64,000 nucleotides of DNA from an uncultured bacterium (GCA_937928085.1 CALFVU010000005.1:1-64000), one strand, 5' to 3'. Counted from the stretch's first letter, positions 27,455-37,111 are shown. Translations and numbers: made by a program. Notes: generated from the sequence alone by a model not told the origin.

Positions 27455-28736
27455 GAGAAGTAAAGTTTTATACGAGGAAGCTTTAAAATTTTTACCTGCT
27501 GGTGTAAATAGTCCTGTAAGAGCATTTCGACAAGTGGGTGGGACCCCCATTTACTTTTTAAAAGGAGAAGGATGTTATTTAATTGATGAAGATCAACATC
27601 GTTTTCTTGATTTTTGTAATTCTTGGGGACCTTTAATCACAGGGCATAGGCATCCCGAAATCATACGAGCATTAGAAAAACAATTAAACTATTCTTTAAC
27701 TCTGGGAACACCACATTACTTAGAAATCGAGCTTGCAAAAAAAGTGATTGAACCTATACAAAAAGAAATTCCTACAATTCAAAAAATACGATTTGTAAGC
27801 TCTGGTACCGAAGCGGTGATGAGTGCTATACGATTGGCGAGAGGTTATACCGGAAAAAATAAAATCATAAAATTCGAAGGATGTTATCATGGGCATTTAG
27901 ATTCTTTATTAGTAAAAGCAGGTTCTGGATTAGCTACATTTGGCCAACCCAGTTCTTTAGGAATACCAAAATCTTTTAGTGAGCAGACCATTGTACTTCC
28001 ATTAGATAGCGAAGAGTCTGTAGAAGAAGCTTTTAAAAAATATAAAGGAGACATTGCTTGTGTAATCATAGAACCTGTGCCAGCCAATAATGGTTTATTG
28101 ATTCAACGAAAAGAGTTTTTAAAATTTTTAAGAACGATCACTTTGGAAAATGAATCTCTTCTAATTTTTGACGAAGTAATTTCTGGATTTCGCGTTCAAT
28201 ATTCTGGAGCTTCGGGCTATTATCAAATCCATCCCGATCTAGTGACTTATGGAAAAATCCTTGGGGGTGGACTACCAGTAGGTGCTTTTGCAGGTAAAAA
28301 AGAAATTTTTTCTATGATATCCCCGGATGGTCCAGTTTATCAGGCTGGAACATTAAGCGGTAATCCTTTGGCAATGGCTGCAGGTCTTGCACAACTAAAT
28401 CTTTTAAACGAGAGCATATATAAAGATTTAGAAGATAAAGGACAATATTTAGAATCTAATTTGAAAAAAATTTTTGAAGAAAAATTGCCTGAATTTTCTA
28501 TAGTTCGATTAGCATCTATTTTTTGGATCTATATCAATTCAAAAAAAGAACCTATAAGAAGAGCTGACCAGATACATTCGGATAGCATGAGCATCTATGC
28601 AAAGTTTTTTCATCATTGTCTCAATAGAGGTATATATTTAGCTCCTTCTGGTTATGAAGTTGGCTTTTTAAGTACTCCAATGACATATCAAGATTTAAAT
28701 GTTTTTTTAGAAGTAGTGAATGAGTTTAAAATATAA
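27444..28736 (+). CDS. hemL: Glutamate-1-semialdehyde 2,1-aminomutase HemL
   Basis: A 430-residue PLP enzyme that converts glutamate-1-semialdehyde to 5-aminolevulinate in C5-pathway tetrapyrrole synthesis. Typical blocks: LPAGVNSPVRAFR, SSGTEAVMSAIRLARG, CYHGHLDSLLVKAGSG, IFDEVISGFR and TYGKILGGGLPVGAF, which contains the PLP-binding lysine. The start overlaps the GGDEF-EAL gene by 11 nt and the end overlaps the sensor-kinase gene by 17 nt. Together with hemE and the two-component genes it forms a heme-synthesis block like that of Leptospira, where a two-component system also lies among hem genes. Confidence 0.96.
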   Translation: MNFKRSKVLYEEALKFLPAGVNSPVRAFRQVGGTPIYFLKGEGCYLIDEDQHRFLDFCNSWGPLITGHRHPEIIRALEKQLNYSLTLGTPHYLEIELAKKVIEPIQKEIPTIQKIRFVSSGTEAVMSAIRLARGYTGKNKIIKFEGCYHGHLDSLLVKAGSGLATFGQPSSLGIPKSFSEQTIVLPLDSEESVEEAFKKYKGDIACVIIEPVPANNGLLIQRKEFLKFLRTITLENESLLIFDEVISGFRVQYSGASGYYQIHPDLVTYGKILGGGLPVGAFAGKKEIFSMISPDGPVYQAGTLSGNPLAMAAGLAQLNLLNESIYKDLEDKGQYLESNLKKIFEEKLPEFSIVRLASIFWIYINSKKEPIRRADQIHSDSMSIYAKFFHHCLNRGIYLAPSGYEVGFLSTPMTYQDLNVFLEVVNEFKI

Positions 28737-29727
28737 AACTGTTAGCATTTATTTGTATATTTTTTTTCTAATCATGTTTATTCATTTTCAAATGGGTTGG
28801 TGGTTATATTACTTTTTTAAAGAGCAAAATAAATATTATCAACTTTTACAAAATTATGATACTTTAATTTTAAAAATTTTAAATAAAGAAAATCTAAATT
28901 TAGAAGAAATTCATTACGTTTTTTACGATCCAACTGAGAAAAAATATAAAATTAACGAAACAATTTATGATATTAGGGAAAAAGAAAAAAAGAAAAAGCT
29001 TTTTATGTTATTTTCGGAGATTTTTTTTTCGTTATTGTTATTTATCCTCATTTCTTTTTTAATATTAAAATTTTATCATAAAAAAAATCAACTTTTAATG
29101 GATAAAATTATTTTTTTAAATAGTTTTACTCATGAATTGAAAACTCCAATTACGTTGATTAAACTCAATCTACAAACACTTCGAAGAAAAGTTCAAAAAA
29201 AATATCTTTCTTTAATAGAAACAAGTATTTCAGAACTCAATTTGCTAAACGATAAAATGAATCAAATTTTGTTTGATAAAGATATTATTCTTCCTAAAAT
29301 CAAAAAATATATTCCTATAGATCTTGATGTGTTAATCAATAAAATTCTTATGGAACTGGAATATAACATTAAAAAAAAACAATGTAAAGTTTTAATCAAA
29401 AAAGAAAACATAGAGAATCCAGTTAAGTTAAAAATTCCGTATTGGTGGTTATTTTTAATTTTAAAAGAATTAATCACTAATGCGATTAAATATTCAGATA
29501 ATGAAATCAAAATAACAATTTCCAAAAAAAATTTAAGATTTAAAAAATATTTAAAAATCTCTCTTGTAAATCAAAAAAAAAATCAAAATTTTCAAGATTT
29601 CGAGATTATGGGAACTGGATTAGGGCTATATTTTGTTAAAGAAATGTTAAATAAATGTGATGGTAAAATTGAATTAAAAGATTTAGAAGCTAATTTAGAA
29701 ATTTATGTGTTAATTCAATATATATGA
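28720..29727 (+). CDS. Membrane sensor histidine kinase in the hem block
   Basis: A 335-residue kinase with two transmembrane helices (~10-32 and ~95-117) enclosing a small extracytoplasmic domain of about 60 residues. The dimerisation/phosphoacceptor box SFTHELKTPITLI contains His138; the ATPase domain has LKELITNAIKYSDN (N box) and MGTGLGLYFVKEM (G box), though a clear F-box/second G box is weak. It overlaps hemL by 17 nt and the response-regulator gene by 4 nt, so it is coupled to both. The signal is unknown; position suggests control of heme supply or response to heme/iron. Confidence 0.9.
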   Translation: MSLKYKTVSIYLYIFFLIMFIHFQMGWWLYYFFKEQNKYYQLLQNYDTLILKILNKENLNLEEIHYVFYDPTEKKYKINETIYDIREKEKKKKLFMLFSEIFFSLLLFILISFLILKFYHKKNQLLMDKIIFLNSFTHELKTPITLIKLNLQTLRRKVQKKYLSLIETSISELNLLNDKMNQILFDKDIILPKIKKYIPIDLDVLINKILMELEYNIKKKQCKVLIKKENIENPVKLKIPYWWLFLILKELITNAIKYSDNEIKITISKKNLRFKKYLKISLVNQKKNQNFQDFEIMGTGLGLYFVKEMLNKCDGKIELKDLEANLEIYVLIQYI

Positions 29728-30437
29728 GAAAAAAATTTAAAATTCTAATCATAGAAGATGAAGAAAATATTCGTAAGGGTTTAGAATTAAATCTAAAAGA
29801 AGAAGGTTACTTTGTGAAATCATATTCCAGTGCTGAAGAATTTTTTGAAAAAGAAGATTATTTAAAAAACTTTTTTTATGATTTAGGAGTTATCGATGTA
29901 ATGTTGCCGGGTAAAATAGACGGGATACAATTTACTAAAATTATCAAAAACAAATGGGATATACCTCTGATTATTCTTACAGCGAGAAACCGAATCGAAC
30001 AAAAATTAGAGGCTTTTCATGTGGGGGCAGATGATTATATAACAAAACCTTTTGAATTAGAAGAATTAATTGCAAGAATTAAAGTTAGACTAAAAGAAAA
30101 AAAATTTCATAAAATTTTGATAGGAGATTTTGTCGTTGATTTTTCTAATTGTACTGTGCAAAATCTAAAAACAAAACAAAACTTTTTTTTAACAGAAAAA
30201 GAGAATGGTATTCTTTTTTTGTTATATCAAAACAAAGGAAAGCCAGTTTCAAGAAATGAGATTTTAGATATTTTATGGAAAGATGAATACCCTACCAATA
30301 GAACCATTGATAATTTTATTTTAAAACTCAGAAAAATTTTCGAAAAAGATCCCTCGAATCCTCAATATATTTTAACGAGACATAAACAAGGTTATGAATT
30401 ATCAAGTAAAATAAACGAATATCCACAGGGTGTATGA
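29724..30437 (+). CDS. OmpR-family response regulator in the hem block
   Basis: A 237-residue transcription factor: receiver domain (residues ~5-120) with EDE near 11-13, phospho-acceptor Asp58 (GVIDVMLPG) and Lys in DDYITKPFELEEL, then a winged-helix DNA-binding domain (~135-230; FFLTEKENGILFLL and NRTIDNFILKLRKIF). It overlaps the sensor kinase by 4 nt (ATGA) and its stop directly abuts hemE, so kinase, regulator, hemL and hemE share a transcript. Target genes are not visible; autoregulation of the hem operon is a natural guess. Confidence 0.92.
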   Translation: MRKKFKILIIEDEENIRKGLELNLKEEGYFVKSYSSAEEFFEKEDYLKNFFYDLGVIDVMLPGKIDGIQFTKIIKNKWDIPLIILTARNRIEQKLEAFHVGADDYITKPFELEELIARIKVRLKEKKFHKILIGDFVVDFSNCTVQNLKTKQNFFLTEKENGILFLLYQNKGKPVSRNEILDILWKDEYPTNRTIDNFILKLRKIFEKDPSNPQYILTRHKQGYELSSKINEYPQGV

Positions 30438-31460
30438 ATGAGATTACTAAAAGCACTTAGAAATGAATTTTTAGAAACAGTTCCTTTTTGGTTTATGAGG
30501 CAAGCGGGAAGGTATTTGCCTGAATACAATCGAATCAAAGGAAAAAAAAATTTTTTACAAATTATACAAGATGTGAATTTAGCCACTGAGATTTCCATTC
30601 AACCGTATAAAAGATTTAAAACCGATGGGATTATTTTGTTTGCAGATATTTTAACTCCATTTCTGGCTATTCAAATTCCTTTAGATTTTGATGAAACCGG
30701 ACCAAAATTATTGTTTAATGTGAATAGTTTTCAGGATTTAAAAAAGCTAAAAGAATTTCGTCCTAAAGAACAACTCGAATATATTTCGAAAATTATAGAA
30801 AATATTAAACAATTTATTGATTCAGAAAAATCAGAAACTTCTTTAATTGGATTTGCAGGAGCTCCTTTTACAATGTTAAGTTATTTAATTGAAAATGGAA
30901 ATTCAAAAAAATTAGATAAAACCAAAGAATATCTTTTTTCTTTTGAAGATCAAACATTAGAAATTTTGGAAATCTTAACATCAATAACAATTGAATATTT
31001 AAAATTTCAGATCCAAAGTGGAGTAGAAATTGTACAAATTTTTGATAGTTGGGGCGGTATACTTTCTAAAAAACATTATTATGAATTTAGCTTTCCTTTT
31101 ATAAAAAAAATAGTAAAAGAAATACAATCATATGCTCCAATAATTGTGTTTGTAGGAAATGGAGCTCATTTATTAGATTTAATGATTGCAACCGGAGCCG
31201 ATTGTTTAAGCTTAGATTGGCGTGTGGATTCTATTGATTTGATACCAGAAAAAATAGGAATACAAGGAAATTTGGATCCTTTAGTGTTATTAGGAAAAAC
31301 AGAGAGAGTAAAAAAAGAAGTTTTAGAAATTTTAAAAACATTTTCTTCCAGAAAAAACTTTATATTTAATTTGGGTCATGGAATCGTTCCAAATACCCCT
31401 TTACATAATATGGAGGAGATGGTAGAAACGATTAAAAACTTTAAAAGGAATATTGACTAA
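30438..31460 (+). CDS. hemE: Uroporphyrinogen decarboxylase HemE
   Basis: A 340-residue enzyme that decarboxylates the four acetate groups of uroporphyrinogen III to give coproporphyrinogen III. The diagnostic N-terminal signature PFWFMRQAGRYLPEY with its substrate-binding arginines, followed by ILFADILTPF, IGFAGAPFTMLSYL, QIFDSWGG and the C-terminal FNLGHGI, are all present. It begins one base after the response-regulator stop and is the last gene of the long co-directional run; the next gene is convergent only 3 bases away. Confidence 0.96.
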   Translation: MRLLKALRNEFLETVPFWFMRQAGRYLPEYNRIKGKKNFLQIIQDVNLATEISIQPYKRFKTDGIILFADILTPFLAIQIPLDFDETGPKLLFNVNSFQDLKKLKEFRPKEQLEYISKIIENIKQFIDSEKSETSLIGFAGAPFTMLSYLIENGNSKKLDKTKEYLFSFEDQTLEILEILTSITIEYLKFQIQSGVEIVQIFDSWGGILSKKHYYEFSFPFIKKIVKEIQSYAPIIVFVGNGAHLLDLMIATGADCLSLDWRVDSIDLIPEKIGIQGNLDPLVLLGKTERVKKEVLEILKTFSSRKNFIFNLGHGIVPNTPLHNMEEMVETIKNFKRNID

Positions 31461-31463
31461 TCT

Positions 31464-32324
31464 TTATAGATTATATTTTTCTCTGGGGGGAAGACCTAAT
31501 TTCTTTCTAAGTTCTTGATTTTCTTTATATAATTCCATTACTTCGGTATCGGTAAAAATATTCAACTTTTCTAAAGCCTCTATAATTTTTTCTCTTTCTA
31601 TACTTTCTTTTCTACTGATTTCTAAAGCAATTTCTGTTGCTTGTAAAGTTTTTTTTGCTTCTAATAACTCTTGATCTCGATATTCATTTAATTTTTCTAG
31701 AGCTTTTAAAGTTGTTTGAAGTTCAATCATTTCTTTTTCTTTTAACGAAAAAGCTTCTTCTAATGCTTTATTAACTTTTTCTTCAAAATTTCTATATTGC
31801 TGTTCAAATTCAAGTAAATGTTGAAAAGCTTTAGCTTCGTTTTTGGCATCTAATAATTCCGAACGGATCAGTTGTATGTAGCCATCTAAAAAGTCTCTAT
31901 ATTTTCTAATCTGAGTAGAAAAATCCTGAATAATTTTTCTGTATCTTTCTGACTTTATCAAGAATTCTAACAAATACTTTAAAGTTGTTGTTTTTGTCTG
32001 ATCATCAATTGTGTACAATCTTCTTTTTACTTCTATTTTGTTTAAAGTGTCTTCTAAAATACTTTCTGGCAGGATCAAAACTTTTGCTATCGGTACTAAA
32101 ATTGGATTTTGATTAAAAAGTTCTATAATTTCTTGATTTGTTGCTGTAGTTCCTTGTATTACAAGTATGGGGATTGATTCTTCTTCGAATCGAATAAGTT
32201 CGATTTCTTTTAAATCTCTTTCATAGATTTCTATTTTTAAATTTTTATCTTCTAGATTATCGATTTTGATTTTTAGAGGAAACTTCAAATTTCTTGATAA
32301 ATGCCATATTTTTATTGTGGTCAT
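31464..32324 (-). CDS. Coiled-coil protein of unknown function
   Basis: A 286-residue soluble protein. The first ~110 residues look like a small alpha/beta domain (IPILVIQGTTATNQEIIELF, VPIAKVLILPES), loosely reminiscent of a receiver fold but without the acidic triad. Residues ~125-270 are an uninterrupted run of charged heptads (EAKAFQHLLEFEQQY, RDQELLEAKKTLQATEIAL) predicted as a long coiled coil. No signal peptide. It starts 5 bases after the LptF/G gene on the same strand, so it is probably in that operon. I do not recognise the family. Confidence 0.7.
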   Translation of the reverse strand: MTTIKIWHLSRNLKFPLKIKIDNLEDKNLKIEIYERDLKEIELIRFEEESIPILVIQGTTATNQEIIELFNQNPILVPIAKVLILPESILEDTLNKIEVKRRLYTIDDQTKTTTLKYLLEFLIKSERYRKIIQDFSTQIRKYRDFLDGYIQLIRSELLDAKNEAKAFQHLLEFEQQYRNFEEKVNKALEEAFSLKEKEMIELQTTLKALEKLNEYRDQELLEAKKTLQATEIALEISRKESIEREKIIEALEKLNIFTDTEVMELYKENQELRKKLGLPPREKYNL

Positions 32325-32329
32325 CAGTT

Positions 32330-33895
32330 TTATTGATTATTTGATTGTGTCATTTTGACAACAATTTTTTGTAATTTATCTTTTATTTTTATGATTTTTT
32401 TTTCAAACGAAATATACTTAGGGTGTTGATATATATACAGATTGTAAAATCGTTTTAGTGGATTTTTAATGACATTTAACAATGTAAAATCATCAGTTTT
32501 TAATGCCATCATATAACTTCCCAAAAGAAATAAACCAATATTGGCTATCCAAGCACTAAGCATCGGATTCCAAATGCCATCGAAACCCTTAGAAAGACCT
32601 ATGGTTAACAATGAATAATAGAAAAAAAATACAAATAAAGCATAAGAAAAATTCATTCCTTTTCCAGTTCTTTTAGAAACGAGCCCCAAAGGAAAGGCAA
32701 CGAAAACAAACAATAAACTAGCTACTGGAATTGCAATTCTTCTATGGATCTCTACTAAAAATTTTCTTTTCGTTTTATCTACATCTTTTAAAAACAGTTC
32801 TAAACGAAATACAAACTGTGCTGTAGCATTATATTCCTCAACTGTTGTTCCCTCCTTTTGATTAATTTTATGATAATTTTCTATTAGCCATATTTTTTTT
32901 AAATTTAGGTATTGTTTAAGTTCATTTAGAGGAGGAAATGTTTGACCTGAGGTAATCTCGTCTAATTTTAAACTTAAGTTTCCAGAAGTTATAGCATCTG
33001 GATCGAATTTATGTTCTCCTTTTTCTAATTTATTTAGAAAATCAAATAATTCCCAAAATGTATAATTATCGGGTTTTACATCTAATTTCGTTATTTTTCT
33101 TTGGATTTTTGTTAGTACATAATCCATAAAACCATTTCTAAAATCTGTAATTTGTATTTTGGTCCATTCGGGATTCATTTCTATCATATAACCATTTTCT
33201 AATCTTATAAAATTTTCTTCTTCTCCGTTTTCTTTTTTACGAACTAAGATAAGTCCTTTTTTTGCTTGGATAATTTGAATCATTTTAGACTGAATACTGG
33301 AGTTCATTTCTAAAGAGTTTTGTAATATATTTTTCCATTTTCTAATTTGAATATTTTTTAAGACAGAACCATCTCTGTATTGGGCATATATATCTATGCC
33401 AAAATCTCCTAAGGTTTCTGAATCTACATTATTCATAAAGCGTCCTGCTTTTACTAAACTTAAGCTATGGTAAGTTCGCAACCATTCTTCGAAATCAGAT
33501 TTTGCTTTACTACTAATGGGACCAATATAAAAATGAAAAATGGCTACTACCATCATAGCAATGAAACCAAAAACTAAATAAACTGAATACATCCTTCGAA
33601 AACTAATACCCGCTGCTCTTAACGCAATAATTTCAGAATCATTAGAAAGTCGTCCCGTTGATAGAATACCCGAAAATAAACAAGCAATGGGAATCGTATG
33701 AGTAATTTTATCTCCAATTAAATATAAAATATATTCTAAAATTTTTGTAAATTCAATTCCTTTGCCTAATAGTTCTCCAATTACTTCTTTTAAAACCAAA
33801 GCTGTAAATAAAGTAGTCCAAAAAAATAAGGTAGCAAAAAAAGGAGATAAAATTTCTTTCAATATATAAATATCTATAATTTTGATTTTTAGCAT
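32330..33895 (-). CDS. LptF/LptG-family LPS export permease
   Basis: A 521-residue YjgP/YjgQ-family protein, the inner-membrane permease of the lipopolysaccharide export ABC machine. N-terminal membrane helices include YILKEILSPFFATLFFW and the GLAGIL-like PIACLFSGILSTGRLSND; a periplasmic beta-jellyroll fills the middle (about 110-380); the last helices include HRRIAIPVASLLFVFVAFPLG. The periplasmic portion is longer than in E. coli LptF. Whether it is LptF or LptG cannot be decided alone. It diverges from a heptosyltransferase-like GT9 gene, which fits an outer-membrane assembly neighbourhood. Confidence 0.9.
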   Translation of the reverse strand: MLKIKIIDIYILKEILSPFFATLFFWTTLFTALVLKEVIGELLGKGIEFTKILEYILYLIGDKITHTIPIACLFSGILSTGRLSNDSEIIALRAAGISFRRMYSVYLVFGFIAMMVVAIFHFYIGPISSKAKSDFEEWLRTYHSLSLVKAGRFMNNVDSETLGDFGIDIYAQYRDGSVLKNIQIRKWKNILQNSLEMNSSIQSKMIQIIQAKKGLILVRKKENGEEENFIRLENGYMIEMNPEWTKIQITDFRNGFMDYVLTKIQRKITKLDVKPDNYTFWELFDFLNKLEKGEHKFDPDAITSGNLSLKLDEITSGQTFPPLNELKQYLNLKKIWLIENYHKINQKEGTTVEEYNATAQFVFRLELFLKDVDKTKRKFLVEIHRRIAIPVASLLFVFVAFPLGLVSKRTGKGMNFSYALFVFFFYYSLLTIGLSKGFDGIWNPMLSAWIANIGLFLLGSYMMALKTDDFTLLNVIKNPLKRFYNLYIYQHPKYISFEKKIIKIKDKLQKIVVKMTQSNNQ

Positions 33896-33960
33896 TAGTT
33901 AAGAAATAAGACAATTTTTTAGTTTTTAAATACAAAAGAAAGTTTTTTTTGACTTTGTAA

Positions 33961-35031
33961 ATGGAAAAAAATTCTAATCATGGATCAAAGCGAATTTTAG
34001 TAATTCAAACTGCTTTTATTGGCGATGTAGTACTAACTACACCAATGTTATATGCAATAAAAAAAAGTTTTCCCGGCTGCTATTTAGCGGTATTAGTTAA
34101 ACCCGAAGCAAAACAAGTTCTTGAGCCTTTAAGTTTTGTTGATGAGGTAATTGTGATCGACAAAAGAAAAAAAAATCGATGGTTCGGAATGTTTTCTATA
34201 ATACGATTGATACAGAAAAAAAAGTTTGATATCCTGCTGTCACCACATCGATCAACAAGAACGGCAATTATAAGCTTTTTCTCACAAATTCCTTTTCGTG
34301 TAGGTTATTTAGATTCTTCTTTGTCTTTTGTATATCATAAAAAATTAGAAAGAAAAAAAGAACATGAAATTCATCGCTTAATTCATTTTGTTAAGGATTC
34401 CATAAATCCAGACTTGCAATATATTACAAATTATCCCTTGTTAGAGGAAACAGAAGAGAGTAAAAAAGAAGCTTTAGCATTATTAAATAATTTTAATAAA
34501 AAACCTATAGCTTTTGCTTGCTCTTCTGTTTGGGAAACTAAAAGATGGACTCCCTGGGGTTTTGCGGAATTGGCAGGAAAATTGATCCAAAAATATAATT
34601 GCCCGGTAATTTTAATTGGTTCTCGGGAGGATTATGAACTTTCAGAACATATTTATAACATAGCCAAACATATATTACCGGAAAAAATTTATAAAGAAAT
34701 CTATAATTTTTGTGGTAAAACAAATTTGATTACCTTATATTCTCTTCTAAAAAGATGTCGTTTATTAGTTTCGAATGATTCAGCTCCGATTCATTTTGCT
34801 TGTGCTGCTCAAATACCAACAATCACTATTTTGGGACCTACAACAAAAGATTTAGGATATGCACCAATAGCAGAAAATACAGGAATTGTAGAAATTCAGG
34901 ATTTATATTGTAGACCTTGTGGTACTCACGGTGGTAGACGATGTCCGGAAAAACATTTCCGATGTATGAAAGACATAACCCCCGATATGGTACTTGAAAA
35001 AATAGAAGAATTAAAAATTAGCACAACTTAA
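33961..35031 (+). CDS. Glycosyltransferase family 9 (heptosyltransferase-like)
   Basis: A 356-residue GT9 enzyme of the ADP-heptose:LPS heptosyltransferase type (WaaC/WaaF-like). N-terminal ILVIQTAFIGDVVLTTPML and AVLVKPEA, central CSSVWETKRW and LIGSREDYE, and C-terminal LVSNDSAPIHFACA with TITILGPTT match the family. The C-terminal cysteine group (LYCRPCGTHGGRRCPEKHFRC) is like that in several heptosyltransferases. It would add sugar to the LPS core on the cytoplasmic face. TTGACT lies just upstream of ATG 33961. It diverges from the LptF/G gene. Confidence 0.9.
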   Translation: MEKNSNHGSKRILVIQTAFIGDVVLTTPMLYAIKKSFPGCYLAVLVKPEAKQVLEPLSFVDEVIVIDKRKKNRWFGMFSIIRLIQKKKFDILLSPHRSTRTAIISFFSQIPFRVGYLDSSLSFVYHKKLERKKEHEIHRLIHFVKDSINPDLQYITNYPLLEETEESKKEALALLNNFNKKPIAFACSSVWETKRWTPWGFAELAGKLIQKYNCPVILIGSREDYELSEHIYNIAKHILPEKIYKEIYNFCGKTNLITLYSLLKRCRLLVSNDSAPIHFACAAQIPTITILGPTTKDLGYAPIAENTGIVEIQDLYCRPCGTHGGRRCPEKHFRCMKDITPDMVLEKIEELKISTT

Positions 35032-35085
35032 AGCAAGAAATTTTAATGAAGAAAAAAAGGTGATTATTTTGGAATTGAAAGATGA

Positions 35086-35433
35086 CTAGTTTTTTATCAC
35101 ATCTTTATATCTTTGCTGAAATTCTTCGTTTGACAAAATTTCGAAATATGTGGTTAATCCACTAACTTTAAAAATTTTTTCTATTGCAGGTTTTAAATTT
35201 GCAACACACATATTTCCATTTAAACTTTGTATATAATTTAATGATTTAATTAAAATGCCAATTCCACTGGAATCCACATAATTTAAGTTTTCTAAGTTAA
35301 TGCAAACATCAACATTTGCTTCTTTTACGTTATCCTCCAATGCACTTTTCAGATCTAATGATGTATATATATCCAAGCTTCCTTCTAAATTAAAAACAAA
35401 CTTATTATCTTTTCTATATATTGAAATTTCCAT
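35086..35433 (-). CDS. STAS-domain anti-sigma factor antagonist
   Basis: A 115-residue single STAS domain (SpoIIAA-like). The block LNYVDSSGIGILIK carries the serine that is phosphorylated by an anti-sigma kinase in this family; the first strands FVFNLEGSLDIYTSLDLKSAL and the C-terminal helix also fit. It normally acts in partner switching, binding an anti-sigma factor when unphosphorylated. No kinase or phosphatase partner is encoded nearby. A strong GAGGAATCC-type ribosome-binding site precedes ATG 35433. Confidence 0.9.
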   Translation of the reverse strand: MEISIYRKDNKFVFNLEGSLDIYTSLDLKSALEDNVKEANVDVCINLENLNYVDSSGIGILIKSLNYIQSLNGNMCVANLKPAIEKIFKVSGLTTYFEILSNEEFQQRYKDVIKN

Positions 35434-35541
35434 AGGATTCCTCTTTACTTTTCTGAGTAAATATACTTTATAAATTCTACTCTTTAAAAAATCAATCCTT
35501 TTTTAAATACGATTGTTTCAATCATTTAATAAAAATCATTC

Positions 35542-36336
35542 TTATAAATTTTTTTCAGATTTTTCTATATTTCCTGTAATCCTTTCTATGTCTAATTTTT
35601 GTACCCTTTCATACATTTCTTTTAAGATTCCTTTTGTGATTTCTTTCATTATGTTTCCAAACACTTCTGTTTCCATTATTTCACTTATTATTTTGGTAAT
35701 CTCAACGCCCGATTCATCTATGATTGTATTCATAAAAGGAATTTTAGATAGTTCTTTTATAAAAGTAGAAGAATGAATACTTTTTTTTACTACTTCTGTT
35801 AATTCTTTTTCGTATTTCTTAAAAGAATACTTTGCTAATTCAGCATAGTGTAATCGTAGCATAACTTCTTCTACTCTTTTTAGAGATTGTAAAAAAACAG
35901 CATCGGCAATTGTATCTACGATAATATCTCTGAATCGAAAAGTAATTTCTCTAGTTAAAGTTCTTGAAATTTCTTCGTCTGATTTTCCTAATTTATAAAA
36001 AGCAATCGCTAGCTTAACTCCCCTTAATAATAAGAAAGGTCTAAGAATAGGAAAAGGAATCATACCTGCAATTTCGTACCAGTGTGTAAAAATATATTGA
36101 ATTTTTTGACTTTCCTTATTATTTTTAAGTCTTATAAAAAAATCAATACCCCAAATTGTAATTACAAAGATATCATAAAGAATAATCGAAAAGTTGATTT
36201 CTCTTCTTAAAAATAAACCGTATGAATTATTGACTAAAAGAAGTATAATATCTATAAATAATAATAATAATAAATTATAATCAATAGGTCTTCCGGGAAG
36301 GTTTTTATGATATTTATTTAATATTTTATAAATCAT
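35542..36336 (-). CDS. Membrane protein with ion-channel-like N-terminus
   Basis: A 264-residue protein. Three to four hydrophobic segments occupy the first ~115 residues (LLLLLFIDIILLLVN, IILYDIFVITIWGIDFFIR, then PILRPFLLLRGVKLAI); the arrangement with an arginine-bearing last helix recalls the voltage-sensor half of ion channels, but no pore loop is seen. The C-terminal ~140 residues are soluble, helical and charged. A short ATA repeat lies in the early coding region. It follows the HpcH-like gene by 22 bases on the same strand. The function is not known. Confidence 0.65.
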   Translation of the reverse strand: MIYKILNKYHKNLPGRPIDYNLLLLLFIDIILLLVNNSYGLFLRREINFSIILYDIFVITIWGIDFFIRLKNNKESQKIQYIFTHWYEIAGMIPFPILRPFLLLRGVKLAIAFYKLGKSDEEISRTLTREITFRFRDIIVDTIADAVFLQSLKRVEEVMLRLHYAELAKYSFKKYEKELTEVVKKSIHSSTFIKELSKIPFMNTIIDESGVEITKIISEIMETEVFGNIMKEITKGILKEMYERVQKLDIERITGNIEKSEKNL

Positions 36337-36358
36337 TTTTTGAATGCTTATTTTGAAA

Positions 36359-37111
36359 TTATGTTGTCAATCTTTTCTTTAAAATACTATATCTTAAAGA
36401 ATGAATCTTACTTCTTATAGGATTTTTAGAATTGGATAAAAATTCATATAATGTAAGTTCGAATTCTAAATGTTTTCTTAAAATAAGTTCGGGATTTTGA
36501 GAAAGTATTTCTCTATAGATTACCATGTGTCTTGTATTAATAAAATTAGAAGGAATTTCTTGAATTAGTAAATTCACAATACCTGGATGAATTGAACCAC
36601 CAATCGAAGTTAAAATTCCTTTTCTTTTTGAATGATAAATAATTTCTTTACACATTTCTATAACTTTTTGATGATCAGGCTCAAGACCTAAAGAGTTAGA
36701 TAAATCTGTCCTTGCTGCGGTAATCTGAGAAAGATAACCAGCACTAGGATGATTCAAAATCGCATCGAGTTGCATATAACCAGTTATAGTTTCTATGTTG
36801 ATTCCTGCTTTTGCCTCTTTTTTGTGTTGAGCTTTTAGTTCACGAAATGTTTTTATAAAATTATCTAATGCATACGGAGATTCAATCATAGGAGCTATAA
36901 TACAATCTGCTTCTATAGATAATAAAAATCTTATATCATTTCTTGCTTCGGGTCCTCCAATTTTTACATTTAGGGGTACAATTCCAAAACTAATCTCTTT
37001 TAGAAACTGAATTTCTTCAAAATTCATATCTTCTACTTCTGTTCCAGTTTTTAGGGCATACAAGCCTAATTCTTTTAGTTCGTATAAAAGCGTTTTTAGC
37101 TTTTCAATCAC
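36359..37111 (-). CDS. HpcH/HpaI aldolase / citrate-lyase-like protein
   Basis: A 250-residue TIM-barrel protein of the HpcH/HpaI (CitE-like) superfamily. FGIVPLNVKIGGPEARNDIR, ADCIIAPMIESPYALDNF, GINIETITGYMQLDAIL and QITAARTDLSNSLG give the order expected for this fold (conserved E, R and D residues around metal and oxo-acid). The substrate is unknown and some catalytic positions differ from characterised HpaI, so it may be a divergent lyase. It starts at ATG 37111 and is followed after 22 bases by a membrane protein on the same strand. Confidence 0.75.
   Translation of the reverse strand: MIEKLKTLLYELKELGLYALKTGTEVEDMNFEEIQFLKEISFGIVPLNVKIGGPEARNDIRFLLSIEADCIIAPMIESPYALDNFIKTFRELKAQHKKEAKAGINIETITGYMQLDAILNHPSAGYLSQITAARTDLSNSLGLEPDHQKVIEMCKEIIYHSKRKGILTSIGGSIHPGIVNLLIQEIPSNFINTRHMVIYREILSQNPELILRKHLEFELTLYEFLSNSKNPIRSKIHSLRYSILKKRLTT

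Noticed and set aside
35513-35776. 87-codon plus-strand open frame within the membrane-protein gene region
   Set aside because: Antisense shadow of the better-supported minus-strand gene at 35542-36336; no ribosome-binding site or family motif.
36245-36275. ATA/ATT microsatellite-like run in the ion-channel-like gene
   Set aside because: It encodes part of a leucine-rich hydrophobic helix in frame; short and explained by coding and base composition.
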